Shown in pieces: positions 46,576-57,785 of a DNA stretch of 64,000 nt. Source of the DNA: Pseudopithomyces maydicus (lineage: Eukaryota > Ascomycota > Dothideomycetes > Pleosporales > Didymosphaeriaceae). The translations under genes and the position numbers were made by a program. The first letter of the stretch is position 1; each line of letters begins with the position of its first letter. The notes below the pieces were generated by a model. It was not told the DNA's origin and did no database searches. It saw only the letters and a program-made list of their open reading frames with translations. The stretch covers positions 1,922,001 through 1,986,000 of the forward strand of contig JANTUC010000005.1 of the NCBI GenBank assembly GCA_026873275.1, written 5' to 3'.

Positions 46576-47866
46576 TCAATCAGCCCATACTCCCTCACCC
46601 AAACTATCGAAAGCCAGTCCAATCCTACCAAAGCTCCTCAGTTTAGGTGCCACAACAGCATTCTTCTCCACATTGAGCATCCAAACTTCTTCAAGAAACT
46701 CATCTCCAGTGACTTTTATATCGCCCGTCTGGCCTTCTGTTGTTGTTCCCTGATCCAACCCAATGAAAGCAGTGTACCCAACCGGAGAATTGGTAATTGC
46801 AACAATGTCGTTCCCAATAAATGGCGCAGGCGAGATCTGCGCTGGGAAGTACGCTCCATCCCCGGTCCAGCCCGCACGCGCTACGGCGCCGATGACGGCT
46901 CCAGTAGTGGGATCCAAGCTGAAAACTGTCACGACGACTTGGGCCGGAGATTGGGAAAGTGTCCAAAGGCTGCTCTTAGATGACGAGATGGCGAGAGATA
47001 GCGTTGTATATTGGGAAGGATTCAGTGAAGCTGGCAAGATTTTAAACCGTGAAGGTGGTGAGGATGTATCAGCACTTTGCAAAGGGATGGTGACGAGTTC
47101 GTTAGTATCTTTGGTGATGATGTACACTAGGTTCCCGGTTGGATGCGTTACCATTTGTTCAGCGTTGGTCACGTTCGCCAGTATGTCAGTTCGGTTCAAG
47201 TCGTTTAGGCTAGAATCATCGTTGATGTTGAAATTAAATATTGATGTCGCAGCGGATGCAGATGTGTGAGAGTCCAAAGCATGCAAATGGCGACCATTGG
47301 GGCTCCAGGCCAAAGATCGAATGTCGCCTTGGAATTCCTTAGAACGGAGTGACTTGAAGCTTGAGATGGAAGTGGAAAAAACAATGCTACAATTGCCAGT
47401 GGAGGCAGAACCGTAGATAGAGTATGGGGTTTGACTACTTGAAGTGATGTGAAGTGTACTAAAGGCCGTTGAGTTGCCTGTCATTCATTAGTCGACGAGC
47501 TGACAGTTCATGGGACAGCATCACAGACAGGAAGCTGGCACAGTAGAGTTCACTCCATTGAACAGAGAATAATCCGGTCGAATATCGTATCTCGTCAGCA
47601 CGCCATCGTTTTGGCTGCTAACAAAGAGGAACTTCTTAGAGTGCTATTCTGATAAGTGATATATTATGCTAAGGTGTCAAGCAACGAACATCAATAGCTA
47701 GTGAAGACGAAGCAGTAGTGGTGGGAATGATACCCATCTCGTACAGCGTGCGCAGCTCGTCATCAAGTTCGAGTGCATGAATGGCAGTTGAATATATTTG
47801 CCCAACGTAAAAGTGGTGCACTTTCGCAGAAGCGACTGAAAGCAAGAAGAATAGCCCGAGCATCAT
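46576..47866 (-). CDS. Secreted lactonase-like seven-bladed beta-propeller
   Basis: Predicted secreted beta-propeller of the lactonase / carboxymuconate cyclase type. Exons are 47866-47690, 47643-47531 and 47476-46576, summing to 396 residues in frame. A signal peptide (MMLGLFFLLSVASA) is followed by repeated strand patterns such as HHFYVGQ, SKKFLFVSSQNDG, GDIRSLAWSPNGRHLHALD and AEQMVTHPTGNLVYI, typical of propeller blades. Two introns have unusual donors (GTTCGT and GTCTGT), so exon edges are less certain than the protein identity. Ring-opening of a lactone or muconate-type compound is possible for the family, but active-site residues cannot be assigned by eye. Several Asn-x-Ser/Thr sites fit secretion. 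Confidence 0.75.
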
Positions 47867-48110
47867 GAAGTCAAGTCTAGCAGATTCCGCAATGAGACCG
47901 AAGATCTGAAAGATGAGGACTGGGTCTGCTTTCTATTTTCAAGAGTCAACCTACAAAATCTATGGAATATCAACACATGGTTGTACCATTACTACGGATG
48001 TGGGGTACATGAACAGGGGTGCACCTCTGCCGGATTTCACTATGGCAGAACACTGTTGATCGAATGATTCAATATCCCTGGAATTATAATCTCACATCAC
48101 TAAAGCGGCT

Positions 48111-50618
48111 TTACGCCAACGCCGGCACTTCTACACTTGTTGTTGCAGATGTCTCCCAATGATGCGGGATTGTTAGACTTGGTGCACTCAGAAGCGGCCC
48201 CGCCGCTTCAAAGTCTTCCGGCCCTCTTCGTAAATTACAGCTCAGACACGCGAAAGGCAGACGCGGGTCATCTGCAATTTGGCGTGCGGTGGGACGGAGC
48301 TGTGCTTCGTTGCTCAATAAAGCAACGATCCAATCACGCACAGCTAGCAGTTCTGGTTCCTCCTCAATTGACAACGAATATAGCCAGCACTGCACCTCCT
48401 GTATGGCACAGTGATATGGGCGAGTTTCATTGTCAGAATTCTGGCGAGACTTTCGAAGATCAATCCAGGCAGTCTTGGGGACTTCTCCGAACGCCACGTT
48501 ATCGGTAGTCGACGTGTCAAGTATGGTGGCCAGCATCTCTGCGTACACGCATCCTAATGAGAACATATCGGCGGACAAACCCCTGATCTCCTGATAAACG
48601 ACTTCCCGCGCAGCATATGTTCTGGTGAAAGATGTTGGTGACTCGGTGTCACATTCATCCATCGATGAGTACGCTCGTGAAATGCCGAAATCGGTGAAGT
48701 ATAGCTTATATTGACAGGAAAGGTCTCGTAAAGCTGTGTTAGAGATATCGCGTACCAGTATATTCTGAGGCTTGACATCCATGTGTTTTATGGGGAAAGA
48801 ATGCAGAAAATCCATGACTTTCGCTGAGCAGGTGAAAAATTGGCGAAGGGCGGAAGCGCATGCAGATGCATGATTGGTCGTACTCCTTGCAAAACTCATA
48901 AATTGCTCAAGGTTCCACTCGGCACATGGATATGTCAGTATCGCAAGGTCGGAGCCAATGACATAAGTCCCGACCAGACGCACGATGTGCGCGTGTTGTG
49001 CTCGATAAAGATGTTGGACTTCTCGCACGGCATCTTCTCGTTTTACCCCAGTCCATCTGGAACACTTGACTGTCTTTCTCACCAGTCGAACCCGTTTGCA
49101 TAGCACACTTTCGACAAGTGCAGTTCTTGTTCTCCCAAGAGGTTTCTCAACCTGTAGAGGAATTTGGGCTCGCTCAGCCAGAGTATATTCTGTATGTTGA
49201 CCACGACCAGACCAATCAGTCTCCACTGTGGGTTCTGGAATAAGATTGTGATCTTTCAACAGTCTGTAATAAGCGCTCGAAGAAAGCAGGCCTGTCTCCT
49301 TACAATCCTTATTCTCGAACGACTGAAAGCTTCTCGGGCTGATTCGCCCAGATGTTCTGCTCAAAGGTCTGGATGTATCTCCAGGGCCGAGTCGTGTACG
49401 AGCCGTAGTAAATGACTCACGCCCTGAGCATTGGGAGCTTGCCCTATTGTTAGTCGCGGTAGACTTTAACGAAAGATTTCTGTTAACTGGGAAAGGCGAT
49501 GCAGGTGCCAATATTGGTGAGTCTGGCCTAAGAGTCTCCGAACCCACAGTATCCAAACTCTCGGATTCCGCACATTTCGGCTCAGGAGATAGCGAACTTT
49601 CGTTATAGAAGTCTAGTAGTGATTGTAATGTATCCGAACTATTGGTACTGTCTGCAAGAGACACGCCATCCTCTGCGAAGGCTTTGGGGAGAATGTGCGA
49701 CTGGTTGACGACTGAAGTAGGGATCGTGGGTGTTGTTTGTTGACTTGTTGAAATCCCTGGTGATGGCTCCTCTGTGAACTTAATCCCTGTAACAGACGTT
49801 GGCTTGATAGTCGTCTCCTGTGAGCCACTTTTCGGTACAGCGGCTTTTTTGCGCGGGAATAGACGCTTGTACCGCTCTGTGAGAGGCCACGAAAATCGTT
49901 TTCGTTGTTGAAACTCTTCTCCTCCTAACTCAGGTGAATTCGACTTTCTATGTTGAGTATTCCTAACGCTTAACGCTCGTTTTAGAAAGCCCTTTGGACG
50001 GCTATGTGATAGAGGCTTGAGAGTATCACTCCTTTCAAGCAGGACTTGATGTAGTGCAATTACATCGTTGACTGACAGTTCCACCTCTAGAAATTGGAAT
50101 ATCCCATACTCGGCCCCGAAAGTTGGTCGCCAATTCGAAGCAAGACTCAAAATGTTTGTACGTGCTTGCGATGACGTTGTACGATCTCGAAGAATATTTG
50201 CAACATCCACAATGAGGATTTGTAGGACATTGTAAGGCAGCGACGCGATGTATTGCCACGCTGGAGTTTGGAAAGGCCGATAATAACCCAGGTTCATTTC
50301 GTAATCGCTACCGAAGCCAGTCCGGAGGAAAAGTACCCAAAGAACATCTTTCGTCAGGTATCCAAATGATTCTATATCAAGGTTTACCAGGTAATTGGAG
50401 CGTAAGTTATCCGGCTGCGAGTGCAGAAGCTGGCCGTTCACGCCTTGCGGGAATTCGGCGCTAAGATAGGTTATGAGAGCATAAGCCAAATTCTTCCACG
50501 TGAGGTGATGCCAGCCATATTCGCAAAACGTGCGATAGGCATCGTGTAGTTCTGAGAGGTTGCGTGAATCTTGAGCGGTCAATTGCAGGCCTGGCTCATG
50601 TTCCTCAAGAGGTAGCAT
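48111..50618 (-). CDS. Protein kinase with large N-terminal helical domain
   Basis: Single-exon gene, 835 residues from the ATG at 50618 (MLPLEEHEPG); an in-frame ATG at 50675 would add 19 residues that look like a leader. About 230 N-terminal residues are helical, then a disordered Ser-rich linker, then a kinase domain from about residue 540. The kinase has a plausible ATP-binding Lys (RKTVK), catalytic loop HMDVKPQNIL (Met instead of Arg), intact DFGISR, and AREV in place of APE. The overall plan resembles the kinase-like protein at 7182-9287, a group expanded in Dothideomycetes. The intact DFG and Asn suggest it is active. Pathway unknown. Confidence 0.82.
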   Translation of the reverse strand: MLPLEEHEPGLQLTAQDSRNLSELHDAYRTFCEYGWHHLTWKNLAYALITYLSAEFPQGVNGQLLHSQPDNLRSNYLVNLDIESFGYLTKDVLWVLFLRTGFGSDYEMNLGYYRPFQTPAWQYIASLPYNVLQILIVDVANILRDRTTSSQARTNILSLASNWRPTFGAEYGIFQFLEVELSVNDVIALHQVLLERSDTLKPLSHSRPKGFLKRALSVRNTQHRKSNSPELGGEEFQQRKRFSWPLTERYKRLFPRKKAAVPKSGSQETTIKPTSVTGIKFTEEPSPGISTSQQTTPTIPTSVVNQSHILPKAFAEDGVSLADSTNSSDTLQSLLDFYNESSLSPEPKCAESESLDTVGSETLRPDSPILAPASPFPVNRNLSLKSTATNNRASSQCSGRESFTTARTRLGPGDTSRPLSRTSGRISPRSFQSFENKDCKETGLLSSSAYYRLLKDHNLIPEPTVETDWSGRGQHTEYTLAERAQIPLQVEKPLGRTRTALVESVLCKRVRLVRKTVKCSRWTGVKREDAVREVQHLYRAQHAHIVRLVGTYVIGSDLAILTYPCAEWNLEQFMSFARSTTNHASACASALRQFFTCSAKVMDFLHSFPIKHMDVKPQNILVRDISNTALRDLSCQYKLYFTDFGISRAYSSMDECDTESPTSFTRTYAAREVVYQEIRGLSADMFSLGCVYAEMLATILDTSTTDNVAFGEVPKTAWIDLRKSRQNSDNETRPYHCAIQEVQCWLYSLSIEEEPELLAVRDWIVALLSNEAQLRPTARQIADDPRLPFACLSCNLRRGPEDFEAAGPLLSAPSLTIPHHWETSATTSVEVPALA

Positions 50619-51716
50619 GGTGAACCAGCAGCAATATGGTGAAAGTGAATGCGAGCATGTTAGCGAACGAGACAAACATTGTACAGTATTTCATAGGGTG
50701 TCGTCGACCCGAGACGACGAAGCCGAAGGGGCTGAATGAGGCTGTGTGCATGCTGATCATGCAAAGCCCCACCAATTGGATGAAGTTCCCCACCAACATT
50801 CGATAATTGCGTCTGCATATCCTGTACCCCATCCATCGTTTTAGGGAAGGAGGCAAGTAAACCAGGCAGAAATCAAGAGAATTGGAAACGACGGCAAACG
50901 GCCCCAACTCATTCGTGATTGGGCGTAGCGGGGGCCCCGGGGCCCCGGTTTGCTCACGTGATGATAAGTGCACCTGGGCACCTGACTTGGGTATGCTTCA
51001 TGGCCTCTACACCAAATTCTGTTCCCGAGAAGCGCTAAGCAATGAGAGTAAATTGTCCTTTTGAGATAATTCGCGATTTTCGTACTGGTTGCTAGTCTTG
51101 CAGAGCTTGAGTGTTGCGTATTCATATCGCTATGCCCATTGTTAGCCCACCTCAATATTTTCGGGCATATAAAATCAACGAACGCATGCTTTTAAGTGAT
51201 ATGTATCAAAGATGCCATCCCGTCTTATAGTACAATTCGTTACAGAGCTTTGACCAAAGAGAACCCCCGCTACGCTGAAGATCTGACACCACACCATCAC
51301 AGCAACACACAAACATCACCCAATAGATATCACTCCAATAGACAAGTTCTATTACATGACTACCAGTACATCCTCCCAGCTTATAAGCATTCTATCAACC
51401 CTTCACCTCGCAAATCCTGGCTATGGCATGCACTCAAAGCAACGCCACTAATAGTCATTACAAATTCACATCCATACTGAAAGCATTGAAAGAGGAAGCA
51501 TCGTTTATTTCTATCTACTTAAAGCATATACAACTGGGTATACATGTATACATACAACTCCCTTCCCCTCTCTCCACTCAACGATGCTAATCCCCGTGCC
51601 CCTGCAGGTATACAATATATATACATATACATACAATCTCAAGATAAAATCACTCCGTTCATGCGGCTCTTATTTATACATATCCTCGGATCCTCATCCA
51701 TCCGCCAAACCACCTA
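50619..51716. other. Intergenic upstream of the kinase gene
   Basis: About 1.1 kb. It holds a perfect GGGGCCCC double palindrome at 50931-50946, then CACGTG at 50955-50960 and two GCACCTG units just after. No gene is supported here. Confidence 0.5.
50931..50983. promoter_or_regulatory. GC palindrome plus CACGTG and GCACCTG motifs
   Basis: A 16-base self-complementary GGGGCCCCGGGGCCCC is followed by TCACGTGA and two GCACCTG units, 310-365 bases upstream of the kinase start at 50618. The same motif pairing occurs at 39255-39474, so it is probably a regulatory module or a fragment of a dispersed repeat. Confidence 0.45.
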
Positions 51717-54658
51717 TTACAAATCCTCTCTCGCCGTCTCGAAGCGCTCCACACCCGGCCTCTCCACCTTCCCTCCCACCTTCTCTTCTCCATCGTCGCC
51801 CACGCTATCGATGAGCGCAGCAGTCTGAGCGGTAACGAAGCGCTCGACGCCTGGTCTTTTATCCTTTGTGTCTTCTGCCGTGTTTAAATCAGCAGCGTCT
51901 ACGTTCGCCTCGATGACTTTTTTCTCTTCCTCTTCTTCTTCCTCTCCTACTTGCTTTTTATCATCCGCCGCCACACCCTCACTACCTAACGCCTTCCCCT
52001 CCTCCCCCAATCCCGGCGTCCCCACATTCATACTCTGCAACGTCACCATGCTCCCATTAACATCGCCCTCTCCCTCCACCTTGAGTCTAAACGGGTACGC
52101 CACGCCGCCCCTCGTCGGCCGCGTACTCAGCGTATCCGTTTCGGGGATCAGCGTAGGCGGGCTCTGAGGTCTGGCCCCTTCAGTGGGCAGGACGATGTTT
52201 GGCGTCGTGGCGCCGTTGCTGCCGTCGCGCTCGGGGGCGATGACGGTGGCATCGGCGAGGGTGGAGTCAGGGGGCGCGAGCTGGGTGAGGTTTTCGACGG
52301 AGGGGGTGATTTGCCCGCGATCTGTGACGGTGGAGTGGCGGGAGCGGGAGCGGGAGCGGGTAACAGCGGCGGGAGCGAGGTGTCTCGCGGATTGGCGGTG
52401 GGTGGGAGAAGTTGGGCTTGTGGTAGTTTCTGGGGGCTGCGCGTCGGATTGTGAGGGTCCCTGGCTTGGGGATTGATCGGCTTTTTCTTCGCGGACGATC
52501 TGGTGGGTGGTTAGTAGGGCTGTCGAATGATATAGTGAAGTGGGAAGGAGGATGGGGTATTTACCGTAGCTTCATCGTGTTTGCTTCCCCACAGACTCCA
52601 CAGCGACATTCCCCAACTCTTCTTCGCCTTGCGCTCTTTCTTCATGTCCTTCACGCGGCGGCCAGCAAGCGCGGTGGGAGGTGGTGTCTCTCCCTCGAAT
52701 CTCTCGTATCCCTTCTCCATTTCTTCCATTCTACGCTTCTGGATCTTGAGCTTCTGTTTCGAGAACTTGCCATTCCACTGCTCCTGGGCCTTCATCCACT
52801 TGTTGACCGGACCCTTCTTTGGCACGCCAATATCTGCGCTCGCCATGTTGAGAGCTTCAAGCTCGCTTGGTGGTGCCAGTGGGTAGATTCGCCCGTGGCG
52901 GTCTACACGTTGGCGGATCATGTGGTTCTCGAATGGTGGTATGGGATCCCCAGCCTTGCCTACTACAGCGCCTTTGTTCTCTTTAGCACTAACGCTCTCG
53001 AACCCTACGTGCTGCGCGCTTTGGGGCATGCTAAGCTTGATGTCATCAGAGGCAAGCTGACTATCCTCTGAGGTAGATGCAGAGCCACTGCTGACAAAAG
53101 AGATGCTATCGTCGTCGAGAATGTCGATGGATGTCTTCTGCGCGCGGGCCAGTGCCCAAGCCCCAAACTGGGCGACACCACGGTACATGTGCTTTGCAGG
53201 CCGAGTGAAACTAAGCGTCGGCGCAACATGGCACAGATCGTCCCAAAGTTGGACTTGCACGTTTGTCGGTCTGTATCTTGCCGCCTGCTCTTGGATATGT
53301 TGGGCTGTCTGATGGTTCGATGGCGGTGGGAGGTATGCAAGCGGTTGTGCGGCCTTGTGAGCGACGTATAGCTGTTCGTCGCGCAAAAGTTCGCCGCCAC
53401 CAACTTGGATGAGAAGGGGTGGGAGGCCACCGAGCGAAGGCTGGAGAACTGGCGACACCAAAGGATGGGTCAGCATGTGGTTGGGTGCGTACATCTGGAT
53501 CTGGTCTTTGATCTCGATGCGTTTGCCGTCCAGCTGCAAAGAGAGCATCGACTTGGGTCCTATGCTATATTTGCCATCCTGAGACACCCAGACGTCATCA
53601 CCAGCTCCATTGCCGGCACCGGCACCCTGTGTACTCGACAAATCCTTCAAATCCGGCTTGTCGGCATTGGTCAAAGAGAATCCCCGCACGCGGTCCTTCT
53701 TCTCTTCTTTCTGCGCCGCCTTCTCCTCCTTCTTGTCCTGTGCTGGTTGAGACGGCGGGCGTTTCCCCTCAAGTGCAAGCAAATCATCCGCATTCGGGGG
53801 CGGCCAGCTCATGCTCGGCTTATGGACGAAGCCATGGGCTGGGATATAATCCATCTTGCCGTCGCCAGCCAAGCTCGGAAAGCTGTGCGTCAAATCGACC
53901 CACGGGCTCAGCAGCACGGCTCCAGCGGGCAGAGGAATGCCCTGGTCGCGCATCACCACCAACATGGTCAAACACATGCCCGCACCGGCCGAGTCTCCCG
54001 CGAGTATGATTGTCGCAGGATCGTGTCCCTCCTCCAGCAGCCACAGATATGAAGCCAGGCAGTCCATCAGGCCACAAGGGAAAGGAAACTGCGGTGACAG
54101 CCGATACCGGGGCGCGAGGACGCGAGCCTTGAGCTTCCGTGCGTGTCGCTGCATCTGGTAGCGGTGCTCGTCGACGCTGCCGAAGTAGTATGCGCCGCCG
54201 TGCACATAGAGCATGACGCGCTGGCCCTTGACGTTTGGGCTCTTCTTCCGCGCCTCCATGTCCTTGCGCATCTCGATCCACTCGGCCTTGAGCTCCTCGC
54301 TCCCTTCTCGCCTCCATTGCCACCACGTATTGCCGCCGACGGCTTTGATTCCCTCGGGTCCCAATTGCGCGCGCACATGCTCGGCGGAGCGCTCAAGCTG
54401 GGCATTGGGGACGACGAGGTCCTCGACGTGGACCCAGTGTGGGACGGGAACCCATTGCGAGGTGAAAGCTTGGAGCTCCTCGACAGGGTGGAGGGAGGCG
54501 TAGTGCAGAAAGCGTCGAATGAGCTCGAGGCCCTCGTGGTATGAAATGTGGGCGGTGGGCTTCTGCTTGAGCGGACGTCGGTTGAGGTAGTGTGAGATGT
54601 ATGTTTCGATGATGGTCGGCGCGACAGCCGCGCCTACGGTGATGGTGTTGACCGGCAT
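51717..54658 (-). CDS. Alpha/beta hydrolase (HSL-type) with long C-terminal extension
   Basis: Predicted lipase/esterase of the hormone-sensitive-lipase group. Exons are 54658-52565 and 52499-51717, giving 958 residues in frame. The HGGA oxyanion motif is at about 153-156 (VHGGAYYFGS) and the nucleophile Ser223 lies in GDSAG. A catalytic His is likely in DLCHVAP. A charged insert (about 290-330) interrupts the fold, and more than 400 residues extend beyond it, first basic and helical (KQKLKIQKRRMEEMEKGY), then Pro/Ser-rich and acidic. The tail carries a repeated RPGVERF-(V/E)-TA motif. No signal peptide is obvious, although the N terminus is hydrophobic (ITVGAAVAPTIIETY), so it may associate with membranes or lipid droplets. 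The substrate is unknown. Confidence 0.85.
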
Positions 54659-54991
54659 GGCGGCGAAGGGCCTCGCACCAACGCCAACGGAGAGATTATG
54701 GAGAGTGTAGGAGGAAAAGAACCAAGGGCGAGAACGAGAACATGACGATCTTCGTTCTGGTCCTGTGTGCGTGTCAGGGGAGTGCCATCAGTTCGCTGAG
54801 AGATCTGTGTGGAGCCCGATCGTTCCCCAGACGGCTGCTCGCCAATCCAGGGTCTGACCCACATGTACGTCATCGTCTGTCGCTTTTAATCCACCGTGAA
54901 ACGATGCCACGATGCATGCGTTAATCAAGGAAAATATGGACAGGCTACGTGGTCGAGGGAAATGGAATCAGAATCAATTCGGGTGTGCAAT
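54659..54991. other. Short intergenic region
   Basis: About 330 bases holding the promoter of the hydrolase gene and the 3' end of the BFR2-like gene. No gene seen. Confidence 0.5.
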
Positions 54992-56558
54992 CTAGCTCCT
55001 GAACAGCATCAGGCCCTGTTCCTCCGCGTCTACTGCATCCTCCTCTTCGCTCTGCACCTCGTCCTGTTCACCCAGTGCCAGGCGCTGTCCAAACAAGCTA
55101 CTAAACAAATCATCTCGCTGGTGCTCATTCCACAATCCCCTTTCCTCGGGTGCCATGAAATTCTGCAGCTTCTCGTGTACCGTGTACCGCAGCCTTCGCC
55201 CCTTGCTCGCTTTCGTGTCCACCACTTTCTTCGTCTTCGCTTCGCGTGCCACTTGCCAGGGTGCCTGCACCACGAACTCTGCCGTACCGCTGTTCGAAAG
55301 GTCAGCTGATCGTTGCTCGAGCAGCTCCTTCAAAAGCAGCCCATAGAAGTCGGCATCATCGTATATGTTCGCATCGGGAACGGGCTTAGATGTCGCTGAC
55401 TGCAGCGGGGCGCAGGATCGGGGTGTCTGGGTTCGCGCGACAAGATGGGCTGAGTTGGCGAGCTGAGACTCCAGTACTTCGGTCAACGTCTGCTCAGCGC
55501 TGACATTGAGTTGCCTCTGCGCCGTAGCAATCTTGGCTGTCCGTGTCTTCGCCGACCATTTCTCCAGGATGGCCCTGCGCTGCTTCTTTGCTGCCTTGTC
55601 TGAGGCGTGCAGGCTGTCCCAAATCTCAGAAGAAGGCGTCGATGATGTGAAAGCTGCGCGCTTGCGCTTCTCGCCCGTCCGTGCCTCCTCGAGCGATGCT
55701 CTCATATCCGTCAAGTTGTTCAGTAGTGTCAACGCGGCAGCCTCGGCGGCTTCAATCGACGAAGTCTGCGCAGTTTCGTCCTTGTGGGCCGGTGCGATCA
55801 TAGAGTTTGTAGAAATGAGCGCTTTCTGCAGGCGGACTCGTGTGTTCAGGAAGGAGTCGAATGTCTTTCGCTGAACTTTGATAGCCTGGCCCTTCTCGAC
55901 GTCGGATTGAGCGGCGGCTGCCAGGCTGTTGTTGAATGACTTCTGGTCCTTCATCAAGTCGCGAACCGAATCTGCCTCTGGTTTGTTCTTGCCCATGAGA
56001 GCCCTTAACTCGGACCTGTCGCCATCTTCGGATTCTTCGTCGTCTGATGAGGCTTCAGAATCAACCTCTTCTGCGTCTCCTACATTGTCCATATCTTCAT
56101 CCGACTCTAAGCCCTCCTCTTCTTCCCCAGACACGCCCTCATCCTGTCCGCTCCCTTCCTCTTCGCTGCCTGAGCCTACAGAGGCAGCATCGATGTCACG
56201 CTCGACCTCCTCATCGCTTTCATCATCGTCGTCGAGGCCGTCTGCGTCGAAGCGCTCTGCAAATGGGTCGTCGCTGTCCTCGTCTTCAATAGCGCCGCGG
56301 CTGACCTGGGTGCCGGTATACTGCGGGCCCAAGGGCGCAGCCTCCTTCTTCCTCAGCTTGCTCTTTCCGACCTTAGCATAATGTTCGCGGCCTGCATTTT
56401 CATCCTCCGAGCCAGACACATCGGAGTGCTCGTCTTCGCTCGAGCTCGACGGCGTCGGGTCGAGCAGGGCCTCAGGGTCAAAGTCTACGCAGCAATGTTA
56501 GCAAAACGCCGAAAAAATCGATTTCTGCAGCCTTACCCGTGATCTTTGATTTCTTCAT
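54992..56558 (-). CDS. BFR2: BFR2/AATF (TRAUB) family ribosome-biogenesis protein
   Basis: Predicted nucleolar protein needed for early 18S rRNA processing. Exons are 56558-56537 and 56485/56484-54992, giving 504 residues; the tiny first exon encodes MKKSKIT and joins DFDPEALLDPTP in frame. Diagnostic features are the N-terminal DFDPE motif, a very acidic region (about 60-170, long Asp/Glu/Ser runs), the AATF leucine-zipper region (KTFDSFLNTRVRLQKALIS) and the C-terminal TRAUB-type segment (IYDDADFYGLLLKELLEQR, then KGRRLRYTVHEKLQNFMAP). It is divergently arranged with IND1, only 170 bases between the two start codons. No frame problem. Confidence 0.9.
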
Positions 56559-56728
56559 GGCGATACAGACGCTATGCGACGCTGGATGGGAGGTAAAGAG
56601 CAGTTTTGCGGCCCCACTAAAAAGTTTCCACCGCGAAATCTTGGCGGGTGCGGTTGGCGTGGTCACAGCTTCCGTCCCGTGCCTGCGGAGCTTCTTCGCC
56701 GCTCATTCGTCACCATCGCCATGCCACC
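56559..56728. promoter_or_regulatory. Compact bidirectional promoter, BFR2-like/IND1
   Basis: Only 170 bases separate the divergent start codons of a nucleolar and a mitochondrial biogenesis gene, so the two leaders and core promoters must share this segment. No specific factor site is claimed. Confidence 0.6.
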
Positions 56729-57785
56729 ATGAACAGGCGATTCTTCTCTACAGTGACCCGCTTGCGGCATGAGAATCCTTTGGTGCGATGTCCAGTGCTC
56801 AGTTGTGTCGATCATGGCCATTGATACGTGATAGGGACTCCCGCGTTCTGGCGCGCCGCCGCAGATGCCGCGCATGCAGCGAGGTCTGCCGCAGAAGAGA
56901 CCCATTAAAGATGTGAAGAAAATCATCGCCGTCTCTTCTGCGAAGGGAGGCGTTGGGAAGAGCACCATTGCAGGCATGATACATCTTTTGGAGCCATGTC
57001 CACTATTCTGACAGTTCTCTAGTCAACTTGGCCCTTAGCTTCGCGCGTAACGGGTATAGAGCTGGCATCTTGGACACAGATATCTTTGGGCCCTCAATTC
57101 CCACGCTGCTTAACCTGTCCGGTGAACCAAGACTCTCAGCCAGTCAGTTCTCCTCTCTGGACTCATAAAATCCATCCATACCACCATCAGAACCTGACAC
57201 CCCCACCAGATAACCAACTCATTCCCCTTTCCAACTACGGGCTAAAGAGCATGTCCATGGGCTATCTAATTCCCGAGTCCTCCCCAGTAGCATGGCGCGG
57301 CCTAATGGTCATGAAAGCCCTCCAACAGCTCCTCCACGAAGTCGAATGGGGCGGTCTCGACGTCCTCGTGCTCGACCTGCCCCCCGGCACCGGCGACGTG
57401 CAACTGACCATCACCCAGCAACTCGTCCTCGACGGTGCCATCATCGTGTCTACCCCACAGGACCTCGCGCTCAAAGACGCCGTGAAAGGCGTCGAGCTGT
57501 TTCGCAAGGTAAACACGAATATCCTAGGGCTCGTGTGCAATATGAGTGGTTTTCAATGCCCGGGGTGTGGGGAGACGCATAATGTGTTTGGGGACTTGAG
57601 TAAGCTTAGAGATATGTGCCGGACGTATGATATGAGGTTGTTGGGGGAGCTGCCTCTGCATGCGAATATGGGTGCGGGCGCTGAGGGGGAAGCCTACGGT
57701 GGTGGCGGAGCCGGAGAGCTCGCGAGCTCAGATCTTTACCACTATGGCGCAAGATGTTGCAAAGATAATAGAGTTAGACAACTGA
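56729..57785 (+). CDS. IND1: Mitochondrial iron-sulfur P-loop ATPase IND1/NUBPL (one-base frameshift)
   Basis: Predicted mitochondrial Mrp/NBP35-type ATPase that delivers iron-sulfur clusters to respiratory complex I. Exons are 56729-56782, 56835-56973, 57023-57142 and 57210-57785. A presequence (MNRRFFSTVTRLRHENPL) precedes GLPRSG, the P-loop AKGGVGKST, LDTDIFGPSIPTLL, DLPPGTGDVQLT and the cluster-binding CPGC. Intron 2 fits only as GC-AG (GCATGA donor at 56974). Near the C terminus the frame slips in the G run 57685-57689: removing one G restores PTVVAEPES, then AQIF, ending LDN at 57785 and giving 295 residues. As read, translation would run on to 57811 with an unrelated tail. Confidence 0.88.

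Noticed and set aside
53405..54544. Plus-strand open frames up to 215 codons
   Set aside because: Antisense to the alpha/beta hydrolase exon, which has a clear HGGA and GDSAG.
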